Shown here one piece after another: positions 7,201 through 15,374 of a stretch of DNA of 33,580 nucleotides. How positions within the stretch are numbered: position 1 is the first letter of the stretch; every line of letters begins with the position of its first letter. This DNA comes from Lawsonibacter sp. GTDB taxonomy: Bacteria; Bacillota; Clostridia; Oscillospirales; Oscillospiraceae. The position numbers were made by a program, and so were the translations under genes. The notes below the pieces were generated by a model. That model had not been told where the DNA came from. It saw nothing but the letters and a program-made list of their open reading frames with translations, and searched no databases. The stretch lies in the NCBI GenBank assembly GCA_022801435.1, contig JAAWSG010000022.1:1-33580 (forward strand), in the 5' to 3' direction.

Positions 7201-9072
7201 GAGTATGCCAACCTAATGGTGCAGGATTACAGCGCGGCGCTGCAGTTTGTGCAGGATTATTTTCAGATGGATTTTAAAAAATTCATCGCAAACTATTTCC
7301 GGGGCGAGCGGGCGGCAGAAATCAGCCGGAACATCTCACCGGAACGATACCATCAGCTGTTCGGCGGTCTTTCCCAGGTGCAGTCCCAGATCATCCACGA
7401 TGCCGGGTCGAAGTATATTGTTGTGGCGGCAGGGCCGGGCAGCGGCAAGACGCGGGTGCTGGTTCACAAGCTGGCTTCCCTGCTGACCCTGGAGGACGTA
7501 AAGCACGAGCAGCTATTGATGGTGACTTTTTCCCGGGCGGCGGCCACCGAATTCAAAAAGCGGCTCATTGGACTCGTTGGCAACGCGGCCAATTTTGTGG
7601 AGATCAAGACCTTCCACTCCTACTGCTTCGACCTCCTGGGCAAAATTGGCAGCCTGGAGGGATCAGAAACTGTGGTAAAGGACGCTGCCGGTCTGATCGA
7701 GAACGGCGACGTAGAGCCCAATCGGATTGCCAAAACGGTGCTGGTCATTGATGAAGCCCAGGATATAGATGAGAATGAGTTCCAGCTGATCCGCGCACTG
7801 ATGAAGCACAACGAGGAAATGCGGGTCATTGCCGTAGGGGACGACGACCAGAACATCTATGAGTTCCGCGGTTCCGACTCCAAGCATATGCGCGCCCTGA
7901 TTGAGGACTTCGGCGCGGTGCAGTATGAAATGACAGAAAACTACCGCAGCGGCGGGAATATTGTGGCCCTGGCCAACGCGTTTGTCCATTCCATCGGGGA
8001 AAGGATGAAAACGGAGGACATCCGGGCGGTCCGGCAGGATAGCGGTACTGTCCAGATCGTCCGCCACACCAGCAGGCATCTGGAGCAGCCTGTTGTGGAG
8101 CATGTCCTCCAGACCTGCGGCGGCGGAAGGGCGTGCGTTCTCACCAACACCAACGAGGAGGCCCTGCAGGTGCTGGGCCTGCTGACCCGGCATGGCGTCC
8201 GCGCCAAGCTGATCCAGTCCATGGATGGCTTCCGGCTGTATGACTTGGCTGAAATACGCTTCTTCCTCAAAATGATTGACCGGCAGCAGGGACCATCCCC
8301 GGTAATCAGCGACGCGGTTTGGAACGAGGCGAAGGCCCGGCTCCAGGAGACTTACCGCAGCAGCACCTGCCTGGAAAACTGCCTGAACCTCATTGCCGAT
8401 TTTGAGCAGATCAATCGCTTTGGAAAGTACCGCAGCGACCTGGAGGAATTTATCCGAGACTCCCAGTACGAGGATTTTTACTCCGATGACCGGGAGACGG
8501 TTTTTGTCTCGACCATCCACAAGGCGAAGGGAAGGGAGTTTGACAGCGTTTATCTCCTGCTGGATCACGTCCCCCTTCAGAGTGACGCCGACTGGCGCAA
8601 ACTCTATGTGGGCCTGACCCGGGCAAAAAACAACCTCTATATTCATTGTAATACCAACATCTTTGATGCCTATCAAATACCAGAGGTGGAAAGACAGACA
8701 GACCCTGTTATCTATTCCGAGCCAGAGGAAATCACCTTTCAATTGACACACAGGGACGTTGTGCTCGACTTTTTTAAAGGCAAAAAGGCGCAGCTTTTGC
8801 GTTTGCACAGCGGCAGCCCGCTGGAACTTGACCAGGGGTATCTTACCGCGCAGCTGGATGGAAAGCCATTCAGGGCAGCGAAGCTCTCCAGAGCCTGCGC
8901 TGCAAAGCTCGATGAATGGTGCAGCAAGGGGTACAGCCCGGTTTCCGCTGAAGTTCGGTTCCTTGTCGCCTGGAAGGGAAAGGAGGACGACCAGGAAACC
9001 GCTGTTCTGCTGGCAGAGGTGCGGCTCTCCGCCGCAGTCAGGGCGGAGCCCCAAGCAGCTGGCGTAAATTAG
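4228..9072 (+). CDS. Fusion: DnaQ-like exonuclease + RecQ helicase + UvrD-type helicase
   Basis: A 1614-residue protein with three enzymes in one chain. Residues 1-130 are a DEDD 3'-5' exonuclease: FIDSE with D9 and E11, then GHNIIHHDL, then NNPLNDAEKA. A linker with a Cys cluster (GCGDC, PCQSGCPYC) follows. The RecQ core has PTGGGKS (K289), DEAHCFSAWGQDFR (D387) and QESGRAGRDP (R579), and is followed by winged-helix-like segments. The C-terminal SF1 helicase has AGPGSGKTR (K1074), DEAQD (1175-1179), VGDDDQNIYEFRGSD (about 1203), STIHKAKGREFD and YVGLTRAK. A small beta-rich tail ends it. All key residues of both motors are present. RecQ enzymes unwind 3'-5' and UvrD types also move 3'-5', so the chain could unwind and trim DNA ends. 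The start is ATG 4228, chosen from the promoter and the GGGGGTGG just upstream. sbcD follows after 58 bases. Confidence 0.9.
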   Translation: MAEAIVFIDSEIGVSDKKIADLGAVKENNIQFHSPSIRDFSVFIADAAFLCGHNIIHHDLYYLRPLLAQPLSAKPIDTLYLSPLLFPERPYHALLKDDKLQTNELNNPLNDAEKARRLFYDEVNAFSELSARRKDIYYGLLNSLEEFQGFFSFMEYRPLFPDPEPAIRQEFSGRICENADLRGLISSHPAELAYALALTGCGDCHSVTPPWVTKNYPIIELVMRALRGKPCQSGCPYCQEAFSVHRKLKEFFGFDQFRSYGGEPLQERAVQAAVDGKSLLAVFPTGGGKSITFQLPALMAGQSEHALTVVISPLQSLMKDQVDNLSEYGLVDAVTVNGLLSPVERAEALERVSNGLANLFYISPEQLRSRTIEKLLISRSVARFVIDEAHCFSAWGQDFRVDYLYIGDFIRDLQQKKGLTSPIPVSCFTATAKQKVISDIRDYFQSKLGLELELFTSAAARENLRYAVLHQETEGDKYNVLRSLIEQKDCPTIVYVSRTRRTRQLAEKLTSDGFPARPYNGKMDPSEKIANQDAFIRGEVKIIVATSAFGMGVDKKDVRLVVHYDISDSLENYIQESGRAGRDPSIMAECYVLFHDNDLDKHFILLNQTKLSISEIQQVWKAIKDLTRYRATVCCSPLEIARQAGWDDSGSDMETRVKTAVAALENAGYVKRGRNMPRVYANSILVKNMEEASRRIDQSRLFSDSQKLQAKRIVKSLISSRSIANAGNDLAESRVDYLADILGLEKREIIDCVNAMRQEGLLSDAMDMSAYIYQQDSQNRSLQTLNRFAKLERFLLEQMGNEKHGFALKELNEAALNSGIPRSSVRNIRTVLYYWTIKGYIAKQESGASQYVEITPLLERERLLDKFSKRLKLCRFILERLYAQAPAQAEDGTKPNQVLVQFSLYGLYRAYCDQPQLPLPDSETSLADMEDALLYLSKTGSMRLEGGFLVLYNGIEVKRLILDNKIRYKQEDYKALNEYYKQKIQQIHIVGEYANLMVQDYSAALQFVQDYFQMDFKKFIANYFRGERAAEISRNISPERYHQLFGGLSQVQSQIIHDAGSKYIVVAAGPGSGKTRVLVHKLASLLTLEDVKHEQLLMVTFSRAAATEFKKRLIGLVGNAANFVEIKTFHSYCFDLLGKIGSLEGSETVVKDAAGLIENGDVEPNRIAKTVLVIDEAQDIDENEFQLIRALMKHNEEMRVIAVGDDDQNIYEFRGSDSKHMRALIEDFGAVQYEMTENYRSGGNIVALANAFVHSIGERMKTEDIRAVRQDSGTVQIVRHTSRHLEQPVVEHVLQTCGGGRACVLTNTNEEALQVLGLLTRHGVRAKLIQSMDGFRLYDLAEIRFFLKMIDRQQGPSPVISDAVWNEAKARLQETYRSSTCLENCLNLIADFEQINRFGKYRSDLEEFIRDSQYEDFYSDDRETVFVSTIHKAKGREFDSVYLLLDHVPLQSDADWRKLYVGLTRAKNNLYIHCNTNIFDAYQIPEVERQTDPVIYSEPEEITFQLTHRDVVLDFFKGKKAQLLRLHSGSPLELDQGYLTAQLDGKPFRAAKLSRACAAKLDEWCSKGYSPVSAEVRFLVAWKGKEDDQETAVLLAEVRLSAAVRAEPQAAGVN

Positions 9073-9130
9073 CAAATCTGACGAGTCAGCGAAACTCGCC
9101 CGGCGATACGGGCGCCGAGGAGGAATGACT

Positions 9131-10264
9131 GTGAAACTGATTCATCTCTCTGATCTCCATCTGGGAAAACGGGTCAACGACTTCCCGATGCTGGAGGATC
9201 AGGCGTACATTTTGGATCGAATTTTGGAGATCATCGACGCGGAACAGCCGGAGGCGGTGCTCATCGCCGGAGACGTCTATGATAAGACCATTCCCTCATC
9301 CGAGGCGGTAGCTTTGCTGGACGATTTCCTCGTCAAGCTGGCGGACCAGTCGCTGGCGGTGCTGCTCATCAGCGGCAACCACGACTCGCCGGAACGACTT
9401 GCCTTTGCCAACCGTCTGATGGAGGGACGGGGCGTCTACATTGCCCCGGTCTACCACGGCGAGGTGACGCCCGTGACTTTGGAAGATGTCCATGGCTTAG
9501 TGGATTTCTGGCTGCTGCCCTTCCTGAAACCGGTCCATCTCCGCCGCTTCTTCCCGGAGGAGGGAGTGGAGAGTTACACGGACGCCATGGCCTGCGCCAT
9601 CCGGCATATGCCCTTGGACCCGACCCGGCGCAATGTGCTGGTCACACACCAGTTCGTTACAGGGGCGGAGCGGTGTGAATCGGAGGAGGTCAGTGTCGGT
9701 GGGGCGGACAACGTGGACGCGTCTGTCTTTGCGCCCTTTGACTATGTGGCCCTGGGCCATCTCCATGGACCCCAGAGCATAGGAGAAGAGCGGGTCCGTT
9801 ATTGCGGCACCCCGCTGAAATACTCCTTCTCAGAAGTCCGCCACCAGAAGTCCGTCACCGTCATAGAGCTGGAGGAGAAGGGAACGCTGAACCTGCGTGC
9901 GGTTCCCCTCACGCCGAAACGGGATATGGTGGAACTGCGGGGCGGCTTTGCGCAGATCAGTTCTCCGGCGTTTTATGAACAGGTGGACCGGGACGCCTAT
10001 GTGCGGGTCATCCTCACGGATGAGAACGACATTTATGGGGCGATGGGGCAGCTGCGTTCCATCTATCCCAACCTGATGCGGCTGGACTATGACAACCTGC
10101 GCACTCGAAGCGGCACAGCGGAGCTGGAGGAAGCCGATGTGAAGCGGAATCCCTTGGAGCTGTTTGAGGAGTTCTACCAGCAGCAGAACCACCAGCCTAT
10201 GTCGGAAGAACAGCGCGGCTATCTGGCGGAACTGCTGGAAGCAATACAGGAGGAGCGGACATGA
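9131..10264 (+). CDS. sbcD: Exonuclease subunit SbcD (Mre11-like)
   Basis: A 377-residue metallophosphoesterase, the nuclease half of the SbcCD complex that cuts hairpins and protein-blocked DNA ends in the cytosol. All Mn-binding motifs are in order: HLSDLHLG at the N terminus, AGDVYDK, SGNHDS, VTHQF and GHLHGPQ. The capping and SbcC-binding C-terminal region is present, with normal family length. GTG 9131 is preferred because GAGGAGG (9117-9123) is seven bases upstream and it gives the canonical start MKLIHLSDLHLGK; the ATG at 9125 sits almost on the ribosome site. Its TGA overlaps the ATG of sbcC, so the two are translationally coupled. It follows the helicase fusion gene closely and is probably co-transcribed with it. 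Confidence 0.95.
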   Translation: MKLIHLSDLHLGKRVNDFPMLEDQAYILDRILEIIDAEQPEAVLIAGDVYDKTIPSSEAVALLDDFLVKLADQSLAVLLISGNHDSPERLAFANRLMEGRGVYIAPVYHGEVTPVTLEDVHGLVDFWLLPFLKPVHLRRFFPEEGVESYTDAMACAIRHMPLDPTRRNVLVTHQFVTGAERCESEEVSVGGADNVDASVFAPFDYVALGHLHGPQSIGEERVRYCGTPLKYSFSEVRHQKSVTVIELEEKGTLNLRAVPLTPKRDMVELRGGFAQISSPAFYEQVDRDAYVRVILTDENDIYGAMGQLRSIYPNLMRLDYDNLRTRSGTAELEEADVKRNPLELFEEFYQQQNHQPMSEEQRGYLAELLEAIQEERT

Positions 10265-13029
10265 GACCAATAAAATTGACCATATCCGCCTTCGGCCCCT
10301 ACGCGGGACAGGTGGAGCTGGACCTGGACAGGCTGGGACAGGAGGGGCTGTATGTGATCTGCGGCGATACTGGCGCGGGCAAGACCACGATCTTTGATGC
10401 CATCACCTATGCTCTGTTTGGCAAGGCCAGCGGAAAAAACGTGAAGCCGGAGATGCTTCGCAGCAAATATGCACGACCAGAGACACCCACTTTTGTCAAA
10501 CTGACCTTTCGCTACCGGGACCAGGACTACACTGTCCGGCGCAATCCAGACTATGAGCGGCCCAAGGCCAAAGGAACCGGTACTACCCAGCAGAAGGCGG
10601 ACGGGGAATTTCATCGCCCGGACGGTTCTGTCGTCACTGGCACAACTAATGTTACTCATGAGGCAGAGGCTCTGCTGGGGCTTACTTGCAGTCAGTTCAC
10701 CCAGGTGGCCATGATTGCTCAGGGAGATTTTCGGAAGCTGCTGGAGGCATCCACAGAGGAACGGGTCAAGATTTTCCGGCAGATTTTTGATACCGGATTG
10801 TATCAGGTCCTCCAGGACCGGCTGAAGGAGGCCGCCGGTGAGCTGAAGAGGGCCTGCGACGCCTTGGCGGAGGACATTCGCCGGGACGGGGCCGCGATTC
10901 AATGCGCCGGGGACAGCGAAGACCGGGATACCGCGGAGCAGGCCCGGCAGGGAGCACTTCCCAACGGGGAACTGATTCCGCTGCTGAACCGGCTTTTGTC
11001 TGCGGATCAGGAACGCAAAGACGGCCTCGACAAAAAGCGGGAAATCAAAAACAGAGAGTGGGATGGTCTGCTTGCCCAAATCGAGCAGGGCCAGCAGAGG
11101 GAGAAAAATCAAAAAGGCCTGGAGGAGGCGAAGGAGCGGCTCATACAGCTGGAGCCGCAGATTGAAGCCGCTGCCAAAACGCTGGAGGAGGCCCTGGCCG
11201 GTCAGGGTGAAATGACTCGGTTGAGTACCCAGGCTGCCCAGTGGGAGGGCAAGCTGGAGCTGTACGACCAGCTTCAGGAGCAGATCAGACAAGTCGCCGA
11301 GTTGGACAAACAAATTGCGTCGGAAGAAAAACAGCTGGCCGAGGGGCGGACCGCTCTGGACAAGAGCATGGAACGTCTGACGCAGGACAGGGAAGCGCTG
11401 CAAAAGCTGAGCAGTGCAGCTCTGGAGGCAGAGCAGGCCAAAAATGAGCGGGAAAAGCTGGAGGATACCGTCCGGCAGCTCAAAAGCTTGAAGCAGGACC
11501 TCCTTGCCCTGGAACGCATCCAGGCTGACTGCCAAAGGGTCCAGGAGGATTATCAAGAAAAAGCCAAAATTGCACAGGAGCACGAGGCGGCTTGGCAGAG
11601 GATTAACCGGGCCTATTTGGATGCCCAAGCGGGGGTGCTGGCGGCGAACCTCATCCCGGGTGTTCCTTGTCCGGTGTGTGGTTCTTTGGATCATCCCCAC
11701 CCCGCCCCCATCTCCCAGGCGGCCCCCAACGAGACGGCTTGGAAGAAGGCGGAGCGGTCCGCCAAGCTGACCCAGGAGCAAGCGGCGGAGGCCAGCCGCA
11801 CCGCCGGAGAGAAGAAAAAGGAATGGGAGACCCGGGAGGAACAGCTGTGCCAGCAGGGCAAGGCTCTGCTGCCGGCTCTGTTCCGGGCGGCCCTGCCGGG
11901 GATGGACGAGCTGTCAGCGGCGGAAGCGGAGCAGGATTCCGCATTGCAAATTGCGGCACAGAAGGAGGAGACCGCCAATGCCCAGGCAGAACAGGCGAGG
12001 GTCCTGGCCAGAACAATTCCAGAGCAGGAGAACGTATTAGAAAAGAAGGAGGAAGGTCTGACCGCACTGGACAAGGAGATTGCCCGTCACAAAGCGGCTG
12101 CGGAGGAAAAACGCCGCCGGTCAGAGGAACTGTGCCAGGAGCTTCCATTCCCGACAAAAGCTGAGGCGAAGGCCAAAATCGACGCTGTCCGGGCAAAAGA
12201 GGCCGCTTTGCAAATGAGAATCCAGGATGCCCGAACGCTTGGAAATCATCTGGAAAAGCAGCGGGAGGCGGCACAGAGCAAGCTGGAGACCCACCAGGCC
12301 CTGCTCCGGGATGGAGAGGACATCGACCTGGCACAGGCGGAAAAGCGCAAGGAGCTGTTGGCCCAGGAGAAAAAGACGCTGGAACAGGAAACCGGAACGC
12401 TGCAGACTCGAATCACCCTGAACCGGAACGCAAAGGAAAACCTCACCCGGCATCTGGCGGAACTGGAGGAGAGCAGCGGACGGCTCACCTGGCTCAAGGC
12501 GCTGTCGGACACCGCTAACGGCGCGCTCACTGGCCAGGAGCGTTTTCGATTGGAGACTTATATCCAGACCACTTATTTCACCCGCGTTCTGCACCGGGCC
12601 AACCTGCGCCTGCGGGTGATGAGCGGAGGGCAGTATGATTTGCTCCGGCGAACCGAAGCGGGCTTGAGAAGTCAGGCCGGCTTGGATTTGGACGTGGTGG
12701 ACCACTGGAACGGCACTGTGCGCGGAGTGGAAACCCTGTCCGGCGGTGAGTCGTTCCTGGCCTCCCTGGCACTGGCACTGGGGCTGGCGGATGAGATCCA
12801 GTCCTCCGCCGGCGGGGTGAAGCTGGACGCTATGTTTGTGGATGAAGGCTTTGGCTCTTTGGATGATGAGGCCCTCCAAAAGGCAATGCAGGCGCTCCGG
12901 CAGTTGGGGGAAGGACAGCGATTGGTAGGCATTATCTCCCATGTGGCCGGGCTGAAGGAGCGGATTGACCGGCAGATTATTGTGAAAAAAGACCGATCTG
13001 GTGGAAGCAGGGCGGAAATCGTGTGTTGA
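10261..13029 (+). CDS. sbcC: Exonuclease subunit SbcC (Rad50-like ATPase)
   Basis: A 922-residue SMC-type ATPase that clamps DNA and drives the SbcD nuclease. Walker A is GDTGAGKTT (K41). A long Glu/Lys/Gln-rich coiled coil runs out to the zinc hook CPVC at residues 470-473 (context PGVPCPVCGSLDHPHP), and a return coil follows. The C-terminal ATPase half has the signature LSGGES (826-831) and Walker B FVDEGFGSLD (D861, E862). Nothing is missing and the length is typical. The ATGA overlap with sbcD fixes the start. The low-molecular-weight phosphatase gene begins 20 bases after the stop, so the four genes from 4228 to 13517 look like one transcription unit. Confidence 0.95.
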   Translation: MRPIKLTISAFGPYAGQVELDLDRLGQEGLYVICGDTGAGKTTIFDAITYALFGKASGKNVKPEMLRSKYARPETPTFVKLTFRYRDQDYTVRRNPDYERPKAKGTGTTQQKADGEFHRPDGSVVTGTTNVTHEAEALLGLTCSQFTQVAMIAQGDFRKLLEASTEERVKIFRQIFDTGLYQVLQDRLKEAAGELKRACDALAEDIRRDGAAIQCAGDSEDRDTAEQARQGALPNGELIPLLNRLLSADQERKDGLDKKREIKNREWDGLLAQIEQGQQREKNQKGLEEAKERLIQLEPQIEAAAKTLEEALAGQGEMTRLSTQAAQWEGKLELYDQLQEQIRQVAELDKQIASEEKQLAEGRTALDKSMERLTQDREALQKLSSAALEAEQAKNEREKLEDTVRQLKSLKQDLLALERIQADCQRVQEDYQEKAKIAQEHEAAWQRINRAYLDAQAGVLAANLIPGVPCPVCGSLDHPHPAPISQAAPNETAWKKAERSAKLTQEQAAEASRTAGEKKKEWETREEQLCQQGKALLPALFRAALPGMDELSAAEAEQDSALQIAAQKEETANAQAEQARVLARTIPEQENVLEKKEEGLTALDKEIARHKAAAEEKRRRSEELCQELPFPTKAEAKAKIDAVRAKEAALQMRIQDARTLGNHLEKQREAAQSKLETHQALLRDGEDIDLAQAEKRKELLAQEKKTLEQETGTLQTRITLNRNAKENLTRHLAELEESSGRLTWLKALSDTANGALTGQERFRLETYIQTTYFTRVLHRANLRLRVMSGGQYDLLRRTEAGLRSQAGLDLDVVDHWNGTVRGVETLSGGESFLASLALALGLADEIQSSAGGVKLDAMFVDEGFGSLDDEALQKAMQALRQLGEGQRLVGIISHVAGLKERIDRQIIVKKDRSGGSRAEIVC

Positions 13030-13049
13030 ATGGAAAGAGGTTTCAGGAT

Positions 13050-13517
13050 ATGACAAGAATTTTGTTCGTCTGTCACGGGAATATATGCAGGAGCCCAATG
13101 GCTGAGTTCGTAATGAAGGATCTGGTGAAAAAGGCCGGGTTGGAGAGCCGGTTCCACATCGAGTCCGCCGCGACCAGCACCGAGGAGATCGGCAATCCGG
13201 TCTATCCACCGGCCCGCCGCGAGCTGTCCAGGCACGGCATCGACTGTGCCGGCAAGACGGCCCGCCAGCTGAGGGACGGCGATTACCACCGCTTCGACCT
13301 CCTGATCGGGATGGACAAGGCCAACCTGCGGAATATGCACCGTATCTGCGGCGGCGACCTCAATGGCAAGCTGCATCTGCTGTTGGAGTATGCGGGCCGC
13401 CCCAACGCCGAGGTGGCGGACCCCTGGTACACCGGAGACTTCGAGGCCACCTGGCGGGACGTGCTGGCCGGATGCCAGAGCTTGCTGGATATCCTGCAAG
13501 GGTCCGGAAAACCGTAA
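13050..13517 (+). CDS. Low-molecular-weight protein-tyrosine phosphatase
   Basis: A 155-residue cytosolic phosphatase. The P-loop FVCHGNICRSPMAE gives the catalytic C8-X5-R14, and the general acid lies in ADPWYTG (D124). Length and the GMDKANLRNM segment are typical of the family that removes phosphate from tyrosine (or arginine, in McsB-linked members). An in-frame GTG at 13023 overlaps the sbcC end, but ATG 13050 with AGAGG upstream gives the standard MTRILFVCHGN start. Its place at the end of the helicase-sbcDC unit is notable because no tyrosine kinase is nearby. The coupling may be transcriptional convenience or may mean phospho-control of the repair unit; the latter is inference. Confidence 0.92.
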   Translation: MTRILFVCHGNICRSPMAEFVMKDLVKKAGLESRFHIESAATSTEEIGNPVYPPARRELSRHGIDCAGKTARQLRDGDYHRFDLLIGMDKANLRNMHRICGGDLNGKLHLLLEYAGRPNAEVADPWYTGDFEATWRDVLAGCQSLLDILQGSGKP

Positions 13518-13526
13518 AAACAGCAG

Positions 13527-13555
13527 TGGAAATCCGGGCGGAGCTGTGGTATACT
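13527..13555 (+). promoter_or_regulatory. Promoter for the Rpn-family nuclease gene
   Basis: TGGAAA (13527-13532), 17 bases, TATACT (13550-13555), ending 38 bases before ATG 13594. The -10 matches five of six positions and the -35 four of six. Confidence 0.5.
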
Positions 13556-13593
13556 GACAGTAAAGGGAAGACTGCCGGGTGAGGAGTATGTGT

Positions 13594-14544
13594 ATGGGAC
13601 TTTTGCCGATGGGCGCAGATATCCTGCCGCCGTCCGATGACCGTGTGTTCAAGCTGCTTTTGACCTCACCGGACGCAAAGCCGGGCTTGATCAATCTGAT
13701 TTCAAGCATTATCGGCCGCACGGTTGTAGATGTGGTCCTTCATCCAAACGAATTGGCGCCCGGCTATACAGAGGAAAAAGCCGAGCGGTTCGATGTCAAC
13801 TGCAAAATAGATGACGGCTCCCAAATCAACTTGGAGATGCAGGCCAGCCGTATCGTTGAGGATTTGGATGGGCAGAACCGGAATCTGAAGGGAAAAAGCA
13901 TCTATTATCTGACGGATCTCCACTCGTCCCAGCCGTCAAAAGGACTGCGGAGGTACGACCGGCTGGCCCGGTCCTATCAGATCACGTTCTGCGCGTACAC
14001 GATTTTTCCGCAAGCGCCGGATTATGTGAATTCGTTTTCCCTGCGGCACGATGTGACAGGAGAGCTGCTGTCGGACGCGATCAGCTTGACATTCGTTGAG
14101 CTGTCCAAGCTGGATGAGGTGATCAAAAAGCCGGTCGGAGAGATGACAGCCCTGGAAAAGTGGTCGGTGTTCTTTCAGTACGCACCTGACCCCCGCTACC
14201 GGGAAGAAGTGAACAAGGTGATTGAATCAGAGGAGGTACTACAAATGGCGGGAGAACTGTTGATGAGCATCAGCCAGGACGAACGGGAGCGGGCGATTTT
14301 CCGCAGCCGGAGGAAGTTCCAGACCGATCTGCAATCCAATCTGGCCACCGCTGAGGATATAGGCCGGGCAAAGGGCCGGGCGGAGGGCCGGGCGGAGGGC
14401 CGGGCGGAGGGCCGGGCGGAGGGCCGGGCAAACCGCAGCATAGAGATTGCCCGTCAAGCGCTGCGCATGAAGATGCCGGTGTCGGACATCGCAAAGCTCA
14501 CGGGTCTGACCTGCGAAGAGATCGAAAAGCTTCGCAGGGAGTAA
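13594..14544 (+). CDS. Rpn-family recombination-promoting nuclease (PD-(D/E)XK)
   Basis: A 316-residue protein of the PDDEXK_2/Rpn group (putative transposase-derived nucleases). N-terminal markers are PSDDRVFKLLLTSP and LINLISSIIG. The nuclease core is ERFDVNCKIDDG and INLEMQ (E-x-Q where PD-ExK enzymes have ExK), followed by YYLTDLHSSQ and the conserved FSLRHDVTGELLSD and LEKWSVFF. A charged tandem repeat (GRAE) links to a small C-terminal HTH-like end, MPVSDIAKLTGLTCEEIEKLR, common in this family. Members cut DNA and promote RecA-independent recombination in E. coli; many copies occur in gut bacteria. ATG 13594 is chosen because GAGGAG (13581-13586) sits seven bases upstream; a GTG at 13579 is in frame. 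A terminator follows at 14611. Confidence 0.88.
   Translation: MGLLPMGADILPPSDDRVFKLLLTSPDAKPGLINLISSIIGRTVVDVVLHPNELAPGYTEEKAERFDVNCKIDDGSQINLEMQASRIVEDLDGQNRNLKGKSIYYLTDLHSSQPSKGLRRYDRLARSYQITFCAYTIFPQAPDYVNSFSLRHDVTGELLSDAISLTFVELSKLDEVIKKPVGEMTALEKWSVFFQYAPDPRYREEVNKVIESEEVLQMAGELLMSISQDERERAIFRSRRKFQTDLQSNLATAEDIGRAKGRAEGRAEGRAEGRAEGRANRSIEIARQALRMKMPVSDIAKLTGLTCEEIEKLRRE
14362..14433 (+). repeat. 12-base tandem repeat inside the Rpn gene
   Basis: Four perfect copies of GGCCGGGCGGAG (14374-14421) are flanked by one variant unit on each side (GGCCGGGCAAAG and GGCCGGGCAAAC). Each unit encodes Gly-Arg-Ala-Glu/Lys/Asn. Because the unit is a multiple of three, copy changes would alter linker length without breaking the frame. 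Confidence 0.95.
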
Positions 14545-14610
14545 TTGCTCAGCTCAGAAGCTTTTATGAGGCGCTGCACAACCGAAAAATCATGCCCCGG
14601 AGCGGAACGA

Positions 14611-14660
14611 AAAGAGCGCTGGCCGTTTGGTTGGAAAACCAAGGGGCCAGCGGCTCTTTT
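14611..14660. terminator. Intrinsic terminator after the Rpn gene
   Basis: A long hairpin: AAAGAGCGCTGGCC (14611-14624) pairs with GGCCAGCGGCTCTTT (14645-14659) apart from one bulged base. An inner TTGGTT-GGAA-AACCAA forms the tip, and TTTTTATT follows. The A-run on the left arm lets it also act for the convergent DUF3793 gene. Confidence 0.8.
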
Positions 14661-14759
14661 TATTCTGGAGCAGATGCCGGGGCTGTGGACAACGGGGCTG
14701 AAGTTTTCAGATCACAGGAGTCATCACAGAATGCAAAAAACAATCCATCATTCCGCCGC

Positions 14760-15338
14760 CTAGGCTGGAACGGCCAAGCGCTGGATGGGGACTCCCCGCT
14801 CGTACAGCCTGGTGTAGGTCTGGATACACCTGCGGTAACAGGCGAAGCACAGCTGCATCTCGTCCGGGTCGCCGTAGGATTTCCAGAAGCCGCAGCAGGT
14901 AAAATTTTGCCCCCGGTTCTCAATAAAACCGATGACGTCCCGGAGAGGATATCCCAAAAACACGCCGATTTCATGGGGGAATTCCGGCTGGGTTTTCAGG
15001 CGGCAGGCCAGCTGAGCCAGCAGGCCGTCCAGATCAGTGTCTGCATATCCGGCCTTTTGCAAAAAGCTCTGGTATGTACAATCGGACAGCAGCCGCGCCA
15101 GATGGCTCCGCCGGAACACGTAGACAACGGCGGAGCCGGCGTCAGGCCGCTCCAGGAGGATCTGCACCGACAGGCCGAAGGGGGCCAGCTGCTCGTCCCA
15201 CTGGCGGGCCTTCTGACGGGAGAGCTCCAGCGAGGGGAAGCAGAACAAGCTCCCTGGCTTCATCCCCGCCAGTGTGGGAGCGCACTGCCGGATCAGGACC
15301 GACTCAAAGCTCCGGGGGATGCCAGCGGTCTGGTGCAT
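14760..15338 (-). CDS. DUF3793 family protein
   Basis: A 192-residue soluble protein of a Firmicutes-restricted family of unknown function. Recognisable blocks are QCAPTLAGMKPGSLFCF, LSVQILLERPDAGSAVVYVFRR, FPHEIGVFLGYPLRDVIGFIENRG and CCGFWKSYGDPDEMQLCF. The last is rich in Cys and aromatic residues and ends in ACYRRC. The family is often seen near flavodoxin or metal-uptake genes, so a link to metal or redox state is plausible but not shown. ATG 15338 has AAGGAG eight bases upstream and gives MHQTAGIPR; an upstream in-frame extension runs through the promoter and was discarded. A TATAAC -10 (15374-15369, minus strand) touches the first of two inverted repeats, which points to repression. 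Confidence 0.75.
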   Translation of the reverse strand: MHQTAGIPRSFESVLIRQCAPTLAGMKPGSLFCFPSLELSRQKARQWDEQLAPFGLSVQILLERPDAGSAVVYVFRRSHLARLLSDCTYQSFLQKAGYADTDLDGLLAQLACRLKTQPEFPHEIGVFLGYPLRDVIGFIENRGQNFTCCGFWKSYGDPDEMQLCFACYRRCIQTYTRLYERGVPIQRLAVPA

Positions 15339-15374
15339 AGGTAAGACTCCTTTTCCATCACATGTCAGGTTATA

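Noticed and set aside
7663..9075. 470-residue minus-strand frame opposite the UvrD domain
   Set aside because: It is a shadow of conserved helicase motifs; no ribosome site or family match.
14374..14421. Short tandem repeats as a CRISPR array
   Set aside because: The units are contiguous without spacers and lie in frame inside a coding gene.
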